This document shows positions 34,020 to 46,206 of a stretch of DNA of 64,000 nt, piece after piece. The position numbers and the translations under genes were made by a program. Source of the stretch: Aquatica leii (taxonomy: Eukaryota; Arthropoda; Insecta; Coleoptera; Lampyridae); contig CM069432.1 of NCBI GenBank assembly GCA_035610365.1, positions 230,786,532-230,850,531 of the forward strand, written 5' to 3'. A model generated the notes under the pieces. It was not told where the DNA came from. It did not search any database and saw nothing but the letters and a program-made list of their open reading frames with translations. Position 1 is the first letter of the stretch; every line of letters begins with the position of its first letter.

Positions 34020-35281
34020 TTATTGTGTCGGTAAAGGACATAGCTTTGCCACCGATCTTTTAAAATAGCCTTTACTAGTGCGAACAAGGACTACTCGAAC
34101 GGCATTATCTCGCCCGGGAAAAGTCTGTTCGACTCGCGCTAACGGCCATTGTAGCGGCGGTGTAGTATTTTCCATCATTAAAACTAAGGTGCCTACTTGT
34201 AACGGTTGTGAAGACTTAAACCATTTAGTTCTAATTTGAAGCTCGTGCAAATACTCCCGACTCCATCTCGCCCAAAAGGCTTGTACCAATTGGTCTAACA
34301 GTTGAAAACGGGTGAGACGAGAAGGATTAACACTGATGACGCTTGCCGCCGGAAGCGATTTTAGTGGCGTTAAATTTAAAAAATGTGCAGGAGTCAGCGC
34401 CAGAGGTTCTGAGGGATCAGCACTCAGCGGCGTAAGCGGTCGTGAATTTAGTAGAGCTTCGATCTGCACTAAGAAGGTATTGAATTCTTCATACGTGAGC
34501 AATTGACTACCGACAACTCGAAATAAATGGGATTTCACATTTTTAATATTAGATTCCCAGATTCCACCAAAATGCGGAGAACTAGGGGGTTTAAATTCCA
34601 TTTTATTTTAAACTCGCTCAACTCATGAGTTAGTGATCCTTGATACTCGGTAGAAGAAATTAAGCGATTTAGCTCTTCCAGCTCCCGCTGAGCACCAACA
34701 AAGTTAGTGCCACAATCCGAAAATATTTCAGAACACACACCTCGTCGGGACAAAAATCTCTTAAAGGCAGATAAAAACCCTTGGGTTGTCAGATCCGACA
34801 CCAGTTCCAAATGAACGGCCTTTGTCGCAAGACAAATAAACAAACAAATGTAAGCCTTTTGGATTATCGGTTTTCTACGACGACTAAGACTAATTTGCCA
34901 AGGACCCGCATAGTCTACTCCAGTTTTCCAAAAAGCTTTCGATTCAGACACTCGACAAGAAGGAAGATCACCCATAATCGGAACTTGCGACTTAGGGTTA
35001 ATGCGAAAACAAATATTGCATTCTCGTATTACTTTGCGTACAACCGATCGTGCGGATAAAATCCAATAATTTTATCTGATTAATGACAACAGCAAATTTG
35101 GACCAGTATGTAAATTCTTTAGATGATAATACCGAATCAATATATCAACAAAATGAGAGTTCTTAGGAAGTACAATCGGATGCGCGTATTCGTAACCGAC
35201 ACTTGCATTTTTTAGTCTTCCCCCACCCTTAGGACACCATCCTTTAAATAAGGGGCTAATCTTAGAAGCGCATTTGAACAA
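34020..35281 (-). pseudogene. BEL/Pao integrase, broken in three pieces
   Basis: 35281-35072 holds the zinc-binding start ('YYHLKNLHTGPNLLLSLIR') and stops at TAA, probably a changed Gln codon, then the same frame continues at 34975-34535 with 'GVDYAGPW' (first catalytic Asp), 'SDCGTNFVGA' (second Asp; Cys replaces the usual Arg). A one-base shift near 34595 leads to 34601-34020 with 'SPHFGGIWESNIKNVKSHL' (catalytic Glu region) and the C-terminal 'PPLQWPLARV' block. All catalytic acids remain; the defects are one stop and frameshifts. Would insert cDNA into the genome with 5-bp duplication. Confidence 0.9.
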
Positions 35282-38200
35282 ACTCTTCCATTTTTCAAAG
35301 CGTTTATGTCCGTCATAAAATGTTTCGCTTGCACAATTCGAGATAAAATTTGTTCAGCAATACTTAAATCGACGTTCTCAATAGTTTCTTTACATGGTAA
35401 CATACGTATAAATCGAAGAACGTACACCATGCTTCTTCGCAATTGAGAAAATGACGAGAACCGACCAATAAAGTTGTATAAAGAATTTCCAAGATCGGGA
35501 CGAACCATCAAGACACAATTATTTGTTTTCTGCTCCGGAGGATTCTTTAATTCTATACTTAAGCACGGAGAAGGCCACTCGACTTCTTCTTTAATTAACC
35601 AGCTTGGACCCCACCACCAGAATGGATGAGAACACAACTCGGAGGGTGTCAAACCACGCGACAAACACTCTGCTGGGTTTTCTTTCCCACCAATATGAGC
35701 CCAATTTTCTACTTCAACGAGAGATTGGATTTTTGCTACTCTATGAGCAACAAATGTCGACCAACGATTCGGACTAGAATTCAACCAACGAAGCACGATC
35801 GTTGAATCGGTAAATGCTCTTACTTTAGGGTACAGTTGACGAAGACGAAAATTCTCGACAACAACCTTTAACAAATTCGACAAAAGAAGTGCGTCACACA
35901 ATTCCAATCGAGGAATGGACACTATTTTTAAAGGAGCCACTTTTGATTTTCCACAAACCAAAAAGATAGCAGACTTGGAATTAGTTTGGTTAACCTTTAG
36001 ATAAACCACTGCGCCATAACCTATATCTCGTTTTGTTCCTGAACGATTTCCTGGCTCAATCCGAAACTCAAACGTGTCTAAAATAGGCTGCCATTTTAGT
36101 CCTAAAATTGCACAAGTGTGATTTTCTGAATCAAATTCTATAGAACCTGGAGATGCGTCTTGAGAAAAAAAATGCTTTCTGACTACCGGCGAATTTGTAG
36201 CCCATTTATGAAACTTAAACCCACCAGATCGAAACAATTCTGTCAGTTCAGTATAAACTTCTAAGGCCTTCTCTTCAGATGGGACTGACGTAATCAAATC
36301 ATCCATGTACATATCCCTAGGAATTGTTTCACACGCCAAAGGAAACCGCTTACGTTCGTCTTCTGCCAACTGATGGATGGTTCTTAAAGCTAAATATGGG
36401 GATGAGCTAATTCCAAAAACTACGCAGTTTAATTGAAAGGCTTGAATTGGCTTGTCCTTACTAAACCTCCATAAAATTTGCTGGTATTTTTGATGTACCG
36501 GGTCGACGACAAGTTGTCGATACATTTGTTTTATGTCGGCAGTTAAAGCACAAGAAAACAATCTAAAATTTAACAACAAGGTGACAATGTTAGTTTGTAG
36601 CTTTGGACCGGAAAATAATAAGTCATTCAACGATTTTGACGAACTACTTACGGCGCTGGCGTCAAAAACCACGCGCACTGGCGTACTCACACTTTGTGGT
36701 TTAGATATAGCATGGTGTGGAATAAAATATCCCCTTGAGTGCATAAAATCAGAACTAATCGACATATGTCCTTGCTGAATATAATCTTTGATCACGGCAT
36801 GATATGCGTCCCGCAAAGAATAATTACGAGCTAGTTGGTTTTCTAAATGTTTAAAGCATTCGCGTTCATCGTTAGTTAAAAGGGAATCTGACGACACAGG
36901 GACATTTTCCAAGTCCCAAAATTTTTGAATAAAGTGTTCCGTATGACTGTTAACGGTGGTTACTAAACCGTAATTATTATCTACAATACCACTTGGTGTA
37001 GGTGCCTTACCCATTACGACAAATCCAAACTGAGTCTGGATGGCTACGGGTGTATCCGGAGCCTGGATCAATTTTTCTCCCCCTAGTATAAAAGGGAAAA
37101 GTTCGGCACCAATCACTCCATTAATTTCATTAGGAACATAAAATTTTTCATCGGCTAATTGTAAATTTTGTAAATAATTTAACGACAACAAATTTACAGC
37201 GTTAGATGGAAGTTTATCAACTATATTATCCACGACTAGTGACTTTAAAGTAAACACGATGCAAGAATCAAAACGCGAGTAGATTTGCAGAGTTGTTTTC
37301 CCTCGTACAGAAAACTTCAACCCCCCAAATCCTAATACCGATAATTTTACGCGTTCGACTGATAAATTTAACTTACGACAAATCTTAGTAGTCACAAAAT
37401 TAGATTGACTTCCGGAATCTAATAACAAACGAATATTACACCATCTTCCTTCTTTATCGCGTACATTAACAACAACGGTAGAAAGAAGTATGGATGGTAC
37501 ATCCTCCGATTTTTTAACATCTGACATATTCATTGAGCACAAGCTTGCAGGGGTAGTAATGTTAACCTCCGTTTCCGTCGTCAAAGGGTTTTCTCGAGGT
37601 TTGAAATCTTCAAAATGTAACACTGTATGATGTTCTAACTGGCATTTACTGCAATTTTCCCGTTTGCATTCAGATAAACACTGATCTTCTGATAAGCATT
37701 TAATACACAAACGTTGTCGCTTTACAAATTTAAATTTTTTCCAAGGTGTCAATTTTAAAAATTTCGAACATTTCTCCAAATAATGGGAACCTCGCTTACA
37801 AAACAAACATTGTATTTGAGAATTCGCCTCGCCAGGCTTTACTACAAAAGAATGGGTCAATTTATAATTATTTCGAGTTGATTTTTGCGGAAAATTGGAA
37901 GTACTCGATTTGCTTACGACAGGCAAATATTTTATTTGTGTTTCTAAGAATTTTACCAACTCTGAATAAGCCGGAAAATCTTTATCGTGACAAGCCGCTT
38001 CGAATGCCTTTTTTGTTGTTGGGTCAAGAATGTTTAAACAACGATTCAAAAACATAAAGTCGCCAACATTGTCTAAATTTAATTGTTTTAAAGCTGCGAC
38101 AGGAACGCAAAACTCATCAAAAACTGAAATAATCCCTTCACGACTTTCGACACGAAGTGGCTTAAAATTAAAAATTTGTTCAAGGTACGTATTTGCCAAC

Positions 38201-38394
38201 GAACGCTCGTCGTTATAACGATCAACAAGGGATTTCCACGTAACCTCATAATTAGCCGCAGTTGGTTTAATGCTTTTACAAATATTTACGGCAGAGCCCG
38301 ACAATCTCGAAGCAAGATGTTGCATCTTTTCTAAGGGTGTTATGTCATTATTTTCGTGAACCAAAGTTCTGAATAATTCATAAAAACTGGCCAA
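35212..38394 (-). pseudogene. BEL/Pao gag-pol polyprotein, 1060 residues
   Basis: Large open frame, C-terminal gag to RNase H. Residues about 1-165 continue the gag core ('SFYELFRTLVHENN'); about 195-210 is a zinc knuckle C-x2-C-x4-H-x4-C (CLFCKRGSHYLEKC); about 325-335 is the protease site 'LLLDSGSQSNF'; about 475-490 is the FGFVVMGK linker; RT spans about 560-720 with 'ADIKQMYRQL' and catalytic YMDD (36298-36309); RNase H follows with 'RAFTDSTIVLRWLN'. It ends at 35212 through a frameshift in a G-run, after which integrase follows in another frame. Expected family length gag to integrase is about 1,700-1,800 residues, in agreement once the breaks are taken into account. Acts in cytoplasmic particles. 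Confidence 0.95.
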
Positions 38395-38807
38395 GAATTT
38401 GGCGAACCGTCAAAATTGGGAATTTCGACCTTGTTTAAACGAATAGTTTCGACCTTCGTTGGGAAAACGGAGTGAGGCACTGCCACCGCCGAAGTCGGTT
38501 TAATTGTGATCGCGATTGTTTCAATAAATTCAACCATTTCCGAAACTGTCGACGTAAATCGCGGTTCATAATTTTCGTCTAAACCTATCGAAACCTCGTT
38601 GATTTGCATTTCCATATCGTCAAATTCTTTAACAGTCTTATCCAATAACAGATAAGCCTGTTTAAAATATTCCACGTTACCCGGTTCATTAATTTTCTTA
38701 CCAGAATCGTACAATCTTTGAACCCGTTGAAACAAAGTTTCCTTTTTTTTAATTAAAATTTTCAATAAATTTGCCTGTTTCGCTGATGCCATTTTGAAAC
38801 TTAACAA
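38340..38807 (-). pseudogene. BEL/Pao gag N-terminal part
   Basis: Starts at ATG 38807 (MLSFKMASAKQ) about 98 bases inside the 5' LTR; the second Met at residue 6 is an equally possible start. Contains a coiled helical region and the 'VEIPNFDGSPNSWP' block that marks the gag core in BEL/Pao. The frame is lost just after this block at about 38393, where one base appears to be missing relative to the next frame. Would form the RNA-packaging particle. Confidence 0.85.
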
Positions 38808-38888
38808 ATTACTGAAAACTAATTAATCCTACTAACCATCTACAATTTAAATCAATATTAAACGACGAACAAATTTCGATTTACAAAT

Positions 38889-38904
38889 CCGGCTCAAAGG
38901 ACCA
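38889..38904 (-). promoter_or_regulatory. tRNA primer-binding site
   Basis: One base inside the 5' LTR, the - strand reads TGGTCCTTTGAGCCGG, complementary to a tRNA 3' end ending in CCA. The exact tRNA is not identified here. Confidence 0.75.
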
Positions 38905-38905
38905 A

Positions 38906-39295
38906 TGATAAATATAAAATATTGAATAACGTATCAAAACTTACCTCAAAACCACGTCCAGAAGCTGATCCCGAACCTCCTACGAAGGGCAACAGGAAGA
39001 AGGTTGACAGGACAGGGAGATTAGGAGCTTCGCGATATTCACTTTTAATTCCGGGTTTTGAATTACGATAATCGATATTATTACTTGTATTATTAGCGGT
39101 TGTAGCACACACGACGACAATTCTAATACAACTGTCTCAAATCAACGAGTTGTCGAAGGTCGACAATTGCTATCAATTTTTGCTGATATTATATTAATAA
39201 TGGCAGTTCGTCAACCATCAATAAAGACAAATTAAATGAGGTAACAACAAAAAAAATTCAATTAAATAAAAAATAAAAAATAACTTGCCCGACCA
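38906..39295 (-). repeat. 5' LTR of the BEL/Pao element
   Basis: 390 bases, same ends as the 3' LTR. Differences counted by eye: two in the first 25 bases, one near 38983, two near 39019-39021, one near 39209, and a shorter A-run near 39250. Confidence 0.95.
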
Positions 39296-41814
39296 ATATA
39301 AATATCTGATATAAACAAAAATTCTAGAATTAATAGCTTGCATAAGGTATAAATTCTCTAAAATACATTTTTTAAATATTAAATACATTTAAAATTTTAT
39401 AATAAATACCAATCTAGTATTTTTATTATTTCTTTAGCTAGACAGGTAATAAAATTACAATGGTTTATTTACTTTAAGCTTCTAATGTGAAGCACCCCAT
39501 ACCATTAGAATGTGAATAGGTCCGATCTTAAGCGGTCATTTTGGTTGATGGCGATTGTACACAAACAGTGTAATATAACATCGAGGAATCCCCTTGTTCC
39601 ATTTTTTTTCATGTGAGTGTACGTCTAACAGTCTAGTGCCGTGAATAACCCTGTATAGCAATCACGCAATTGCTTAAAATTTAATAGAAAAAATTAAATT
39701 AATATAAATTATATACAAATACAACCAACATTTAGGTTTTGTTTGTAATCTAACATATTCTGTTATGTAGTGTTTGTAAATGTTACGTTTTTCTCTTAGT
39801 TAACTGTATTTCAAAATCGAAAATTTTAAGTGCAGTTAACAATAGTAAAAATAATCAAATACACTGCACATTAAAACAAATTTTTAAGTCCCAATTCTGT
39901 TCTAAAAAACATTTTATTTCAATTCGGCTGCAATCCCTAGCGCAAAAAATAGCTGAAAATCATAAAAATTGAATCGGAAGCACAGCTACGAGATAAATTT
40001 TTTATTTATTAATTTTCTAAATTATTAATCAAATATTTAAAACTACGTACAAGTACAATTACAGTATAAATTGCATTAGAAATACAAAATGTCAACTTTA
40101 TCATACCACAAATAGCTTAAAACTGTAATGATTTTTTACACCAATTATTTAATAAAAATTGCAAAAAATAAATATATTAAATGCAAATAAAACACAATAA
40201 AAAAATTATTTAACACTAATCAGATACTATGCAATTAAAAACATTAAAAGTATATAACATTTTGTAATTATAAAAAATTTGAATTATTTGTAAAATAAGA
40301 TCAGTAGGAATGCTTCTATAAGCAACAATGTGTTATAATAACTAACAAGAGTATATAAACGCGTTGATAGAATTTCAAAATAAAAAGCAAATCCATCTAT
40401 CATTAAATTTGCAACGTTGATTTATAAATCTGACTTCAATTTTAATAGAGCAATAAAACTGTATAAAAAATTGGAAATATATAACAGGATTTATAAAGAC
40501 TCTTTGTAATTTAATGCACATCGCTGTAAGGGTTTTCACATGCAAACAAATTGTAGTAAATAGTAGTTCATAAATTTTTTTATGTAAAAACGTTTTTATT
40601 TTGCAACTTAACGCATATTTACATGTAATTATTCGATATGTTTATCTAAAGCTGTAGATAATTGCATATACTAAATTTAAAGGTTTTTTAGCAATATCTG
40701 ATTAAATAGTAATTTTAATAAGATAAATAAATTAAAGTATTTTTGGGATTACTATTCTTTATACAAAACCTTCGTTTGTCGTTTAGTTTTAGTTTTTTAT
40801 TGTTTATTTATACATTATATATGATCAAACAAATTATTAATGTGATACTTTAAAGTGTGCTTTTGTTACGTTAATGTCAAAGGTTGTATCAACAATAGGC
40901 TCGATATGTTCTTTTTCTACAACAGGCATATATCATATAGTATAGTTTGAAAATTGTTATGTTCGATTAACATGCTATCTTACACTTCGGCCCTTATAAT
41001 TTATATGTCACTTTTATGTATTGGTTATAGTGTTTCTATGTAGGAGTGACATTTTCATGTTGCACTTGATGATTTGCAAGTCTAATTCAAATGTGTAACC
41101 ACATATATTTAAGGTATACATTTTATCTTTATTATTTTGTATCAAATAATAACAATGAATGTAATTATTATAAAAAGTTTTTTCACAACTAAAAAATTAA
41201 TAAAATACAAATAAAATATATATATATATAACAGTTATTTTTTTAAAGAAATATTTGTTAAATTACATTATAAAAGCATAGAAATAAAGAAAATTTTTTG
41301 AATCTAATTAAACTCTTTTTTCTATTCATACATGTAAAGAAATGTTATTATTTATGCATAGTGTAAATTTGGCAAGGGGGTTACACTTGGGAATTTATGG
41401 TGTACAGTTACCAGGATTTACAGACGAAGAACTGAAAATCTAGTTGAAAGAACGCATGCGCCTTAGTTTTTTATGTTGACGTTTTGTGTTTTACTTTATG
41501 TGCTTGTTGCAAGTGTTGTGGTAATGGTATAACAACAAAGTTACAAACAAGATTCCTCAATCATAACATTTTATTCTCTAATGGTACACTGCGTTCATAA
41601 ATGATTGAGCGTTGATTTAGATTTCTCAATTTGACAATTTATTTATAGTTCAGTGGTGTGCTTGTTTATATTGCGAATTTTTCGTTAGTATTTAAAGTTT
41701 TCATTAGGCTTTTTTTTGTTGCCACATTTTTCACTGTGCAGCTTTTACTTGATGTATGTAGGTTAAAAATAATTTACCTTACAAGAATATATCACATCTT
41801 TTTAGATTATTGGA
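39296..41814. other. No gene recognised; AT-rich spacer
   Basis: About 2.5 kb. Contains a short TA dinucleotide run at 41218-41231. No coding frame with recognisable domains. Confidence 0.45.
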
Positions 41815-42816
41815 AATGGTGTTTACCGAACAACACCTTTATTATAAGGCTTATTTTCGTTCGAGAATTCGCAATGAACAAAGAACATGGGATTATTTCT
41901 ACAGTTTCACGAGCAATTTGCCAATGACGTATTTCGATATGATTCTAATGCACAAAATGCTCGTCGTATAGTCGAAAGGTTTCGTAATACGGGTAGTGTT
42001 TCAAAAGGAAAATCTACCGGCCGGCCTACGGTTTTAACAGAAGAAGTTGTTGAAGATATTCGCCAGAGAATGGAAGTAAGTCTAAATAAATCTCTGCGAA
42101 AATTGTCACATCAAACAAATCTATCGCTTGCTACATGTCAGAAAGCTTGCAAGAAAGTCTTGTAATTACACCCATACAAGGTGACTGTGACACAAGAATT
42201 ACTGCCTCCTGATTTTCCATGTCGAATAGAGTATTGTCAATGGTTTAACGAAGTATTAAACAATGATGACATGTTAGATGTAACTTTCTTTAGTGATGAA
42301 GCGTGGTTTCATCTTAGTGGATATGTAAATTCTCAGAATAGTAGAATATGGTCAGCAGAAAACCCTCATATTCTTGTAGAAACATCACTGCATCTGCAGA
42401 ATATTGGAGTGTGGTTGGCAACGTCAGGACGTAGAATCATTGGTCCGATTTTTCTTAATGAAAATAATGCAAACACTTACTATTCTTATAGAGAATTAAT
42501 TTTGGATCCGTTCACCGCTCACACTGCCAGAATAACATTAAATTATTTACGACAGTTCTTCGGTGACCGATTGATGAGTGAAAATAGATGGCCTCCACGA
42601 TCACCTGATTTAAGTATACTGAATTTTTTTATGTTTCGTTTTTTAAAAAGTAAAGTACAATCACAGCGTTTATATACTTTAGAAGAAATGCAAAATGCGA
42701 TTGCAGAAACTGTTAACAGTATTACACCGGAAGTGTTACATAATGTTTTTAACAATATTAAAAAAAAAGTGAACCTGTGTTTTAATTTAGATGGACTGCA
42801 TTTTGAGCAGATGTAA
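41815..42816 (+). pseudogene. Mariner-type transposase (DUF4817-like HTH plus DDE_3), inactive
   Basis: Starts near ATG 41815; an early frame change leads into 41887-42165, a helix-turn-helix region ('RIVERFRNTGSV', 'GRPTVLTEEVVEDI', 'SLRKLSHQTNLSLATCQ'). TAA at 42163-42165 interrupts the frame, which continues unchanged at 42166-42816. The nuclease part reads 'TFFSDEAWFHLSGYVNSQNS' (first Asp kept), 'IWSAENPH', 'RRIIGPIF', then 'DPFTAHTARITLN': the block that should hold 'QQD' (second acid) is deleted. 'SPDLSILNFF' has Asn where the family has Asp (third acid). The C-terminal 'ITPEVLHNVFNNIKKKVNLC' is intact. Two catalytic acids lost, so it is inactive. Confidence 0.85.
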
Positions 42817-43395
42817 AATTATTTGTATAATTTTTACATTTGTTAATTACACTGTAATTTAACTTCTATTGAACCTCAGGTTTATAAATATTTGAAATTG
42901 TGTTCTGGTTTATAACTTAAGCGACAAAATAAATTTATATCATAATCACTTTATCATAAATTTAAATATTACTAAAATATTTTAAGCGGCGTCTATGGAG
43001 TGTTAATATCTAGTACCAATTTTATAAAATTATCTGATGAGTGCCAAACTTAAACGCCCGTCAATGATTTACGAACACATTGTATTATTCCCAGTTAAAA
43101 CATTTGAATAGAGATTTTTTAAAACACAAACATTTATTGACAACGTCAGATTTAAAAGCCAAAGACAAAACAAACTTTCTAGTAGCAGCTGAATAAAGAC
43201 TTGACTTTTAATATGAAATTTTCGCATATAGAATATCTGACACGCTATCTTCTTTTTATATATTGCCAGAAATGGCTTCAAAATGATCCGAGTTCTAAAG
43301 TTGGGAAAAACTTTTATGACAATTAATTCTTATGTTTGCATTAATCCATATAGTTATTACATTTCGCTACAATATTAATTTAACGCACAACATGT
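42817..43395. other. No gene recognised
   Basis: AT-rich sequence downstream of the mariner-type frame. No terminal repeat assigned. Confidence 0.4.
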
Positions 43396-43704
43396 TTGTT
43401 CTGTCGCTATTTGCTAGTCAAATCTGAGAGAAGACTTTTTTGGGTCAAAAGATCAATTACTTTGACGTTTTTAACAATGGACAACATTAAAGTAGTAAAC
43501 AATAATTTTAACGATCTCAAAGCAGTTATAATTTTCCCGATGATAAAGACAAAAGTTGCAGAAATGCAAGAAAATGAAACATTGTTATATGTTGATAAAC
43601 ATGAATTTTCTGATACCTACATAGAAAATGCTGTGTCAAATGCTTTGATAGATGCTGTGACAAATTTACAAAATCTGAAAACTGAGATCGATAATAACCG
43701 TTAG
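43396..43704 (+). CDS. Small unidentified frame, possibly PLE or transposon N-terminal remnant
   Basis: 102 residues; the more credible start is Met at about residue 28 ('MDNIKVVNNNFNDLK'). It is acidic and helical in composition, and after its stop the same style continues ('SPTLEDAFIKNVNKK') to about 43816. No known domain recognised. Its place just before the PLE palindrome suggests a 5' piece of a PLE protein, but this is only a guess. It could also be chance. Confidence 0.3.
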   Translation: MFCRYLLVKSERRLFWVKRSITLTFLTMDNIKVVNNNFNDLKAVIIFPMIKTKVAEMQENETLLYVDKHEFSDTYIENAVSNALIDAVTNLQNLKTEIDNNR

Positions 43705-43816
43705 AATTATATTTCATCACCTACACTAGAAGATGCATTCATTAAAAATGTAAACAAAAAAGTAAACGATGGGCAAATAAAAGCCGAAAGAGAAGACGAT
43801 TTAATGACTTATTAAT

Positions 43817-44680
43817 AACAATAAATGTTGAAAACAATATGTGTTCTGACAATAAAATAAACAAATAAGTAAACCGGAGAAAACGATTTGAATAATTCAG
43901 AAAGTAGCTTAGTTATAGATCTTTCTGCTATTCCTACACAGGAATTAAAAAAAAAGCAAATCGGACACTGAAACCCTCCTTGAGTGTTATAAAAAATCAT
44001 CTTTATATTGGTTATTAGAACATACAAAAGATACGGTCAGTGCAAACCGTCTGTGACGTTTTATTATTAGCAATTCTTAAATCAATTTGAGCCAAATCAA
44101 AAATCGACTTAATTAAATGTTTTAATACATTTCATCTGCTGATGCCGTTATTAAATATGATGACAAAAAGTTTTCCAGGCAGCAAGCGTAATAAATATTT
44201 TGGGAATAATACAAAATCAACTTACGAACATTGATTAGAAATCAAAAACTTGTGTTTAGTATTTTATGATGAAACTTGGTATATAGAAACTATCAAGACA
44301 ATTAAACATTTGGTAAAACTTGCGATACAAAAAAACCCAAGGATTTCTTTTTGATCAAAAAAAGATGACATTGTCAAAGACAAAATAGTATAATTAATAG
44401 TAAATAATTGTTTACCGAGAGGCACAGCCTCGAGGTGAACTAATTCTCGAGACATGAATGGCATATTTTTGCTAAGGTTTATATACTATTTTATTCACCA
44501 TCAGCCATTAAATAAAATAAGTAGAGGCGTTCAATTATGTTGTGAACTATAACTTTGAGTCAAAAATTGATATTGGAATTGGAATTAATAAACTAAAAAC
44601 TAAAAATTTGACAAGCCTATGTGAATGTCAAGAACGTTGTATTAAGATAAGAATGTCTTTCGGGTTTGGGCCGTGTCATT
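43817..44680. other. No gene recognised
   Basis: Possibly decayed coding DNA next to the PLE palindrome; no RT motif could be read in any frame. Confidence 0.35.
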
Positions 44681-44701
44681 GTTGTAACCGAAGTTGCCAA
44701 C

Positions 44702-44733
44702 GTTTTGCCCACTTTCGTAAGGGACTTCATCAG
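44702..44733 (-). ncRNA. Hammerhead-like core, left palindrome arm
   Basis: On the - strand: CTGATGA (44733-44727), A, GTCC...GGGC helix with TTACGAAAGT loop, then CAAAAC where the core needs GAAA(C). The G-to-A change would break the core. Closely related to the + strand copy at 45381-45412. Confidence 0.5.
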
Positions 44734-45380
44734 GACGTGAAATAAATCGAAAAACTCAAACAAGCAATCGAAATCTAACTAAGAACTTCTCAGAAGTGAG
44801 TAATCAACTTGTGAACCAAGCCAGATTCTAAATTCTGAAAAAGTAAGAAAGAAAACGATAAACTTGAAAAAGCAAACGAAAATCTAACAAAAAACCACTA
44901 CAGAGTTAGGTAATCAACTTGTGAACCAAGCCAGATTCTAAACTCTATAGAAGTGACTTAAAAAAAATAGTCTCCGTATATAAAAAAGAAGGATCATCAC
45001 GGATGGTTATGCTCTGATTGGGTTACAGTTGATAAGGGACGTGTTTTCAATAAAAAACTAATGACTGGGAAACAAAAAGGGAATAGCTCGAAACCATGAT
45101 CGCGATTAAAGTTATTGAGGTGTTTGATGATTTCTATGCTCTGTGCGTAAGTCACTTCTATGGAGTTTAGAATCTGGTTTGGTTCACAAGATTAACTAAC
45201 AATGTAACTCTGTAGTAACTTTTTGTTAGATTTGCGTTTGCTTTTTCAAGTGTATCGTTTTCTTTCTTACCTTTTCAGAGTTTACAATCTGGCTTGGTCC
45301 ACAAGTTGATTACTTAACTTTTGAGAAGTTCTTAGTTAGATTTCGATTGCTTGTTTGAGTTTTTCGATTTATGTCATGCC

Positions 45381-45412
45381 CTAGTGAAGCCCCTAACGAA
45401 AGTGGGCGAAAC
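45381..45412 (+). ncRNA. Hammerhead-like core, right palindrome arm
   Basis: CTAGTGA (45381-45387; consensus CTGANGA, so two changed bases), A, GCCC...GGGC helix, GAAAC (45408-45412). The GAAA box and stem II are good; the first box is not. Together the two arms point to an ancestral CTGATGA...GAAAC. Confidence 0.5.
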
Positions 45413-45437
45413 GTTGGCAACTTCGGTACAACGTTGG

Positions 45438-46206
45438 GTTATTTAAAAAGTATGTCACAAAAATTAATATATTTACAATAATACCTAAAGACTAATTAAT
45501 AACAAATACAACGATAAAAGCAAAGATAGATTAAGAAAAATGTACCGGCGAATGTTTGTAAGACGGATGATAGCAACATTTTGACATATACAGACTACAG
45601 TTCACCAAATCCTGAAAGACGTCTAACATTATACTAATTAAAAATGAATAGAAACCTTCCTCCAAAATATTATCGTTTATTTCTGTAAAATATTAGCATA
45701 TAGTAGGCACTGCACGATTGATATATAAGTATTTATATGATTGACATTTTATTAAATTAGTTAACACAAAACACACACTAAATTACAAGTTCGGAAAGTG
45801 TACATTACTGACCGTGGGGTTTTATTACATACGCGTTTTGGTAAACATGGAAATTGCTCACTTACCAACATTTAAGGAGTTCGAAAATCTGTACGTTACT
45901 AAGTGAGTGTGAACTAAAGTACATTTTTACGGGTCATTAGCTTTTGCGTAGCCGCTCGTCTTTTTAAAAAAATTTAATTATTAAAAAGTTAGTATGAAAC
46001 TTCTGCTTATAACAGAACAAAATTAGACATTTAATTTCACGGAGATATTTTAAGTGTTACATACTGTATAAATAACGGTAATGTACGCAACAAGCTTTTA
46101 AAGTAAAGCATAGCTTAACAAATGTTAACGATTGCATTTGAGTGAGTGAGGCTATCACACTTTCGACAAGAGTAACGTACATTATTTTTTGTGATACTGC
46201 TGTATT
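45438..46206. other. No gene recognised
   Basis: AT-rich spacer between the palindrome and the outer PLE arm. Confidence 0.4.

Larger units (their letters stand above)
33434..39295 (-). mobile_element. Near-complete BEL/Pao LTR retrotransposon, 5862 bp, ATATA target duplication
   Basis: LTRs at 33434-33824 and 38906-39295 bound gag-pol on the - strand. ATATA directly repeats outside both LTRs (33429-33433 and 39296-39300). A primer-binding site lies next to the 5' LTR and a purine-rich tract next to the 3' LTR. LTRs differ by about six substitutions and an A-run length (by eye), suggesting fairly recent insertion. The polyprotein is broken by about three one-base frameshifts and one stop, so this copy cannot make a full polyprotein. 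Confidence 0.95.
44682..45437. mobile_element. PLE-terminal palindrome: 280-bp arms around a 190-bp centre
   Basis: Left arm 44682-44961 and right arm 45148-45437 are inverted copies, about 85-90% alike by eye. Each arm holds two copies, about 107 bases apart, of a 'GTAATCAACTTGTGAACC' - 'AAGCCAGATTCTAAA' unit. Each outer edge holds a hammerhead-like core (one per strand) followed by 'ACGTTGGCAACTTCGG'. PLEs are known to form inverted or tandem terminal copies. The central 190 bases are not recognised. Confidence 0.7.

Noticed and set aside
36533..36778. + strand open frame opposite the BEL/Pao polyprotein
   Set aside because: It lies wholly antisense to a well-supported gag-pol frame and has no protein signature.
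41218..41231. TA microsatellite
   Set aside because: Very short and of a kind expected in AT-rich DNA.
44264..44464. - strand 66-residue frame before the PLE palindrome
   Set aside because: No PLE or other protein block could be recognised in either direction.
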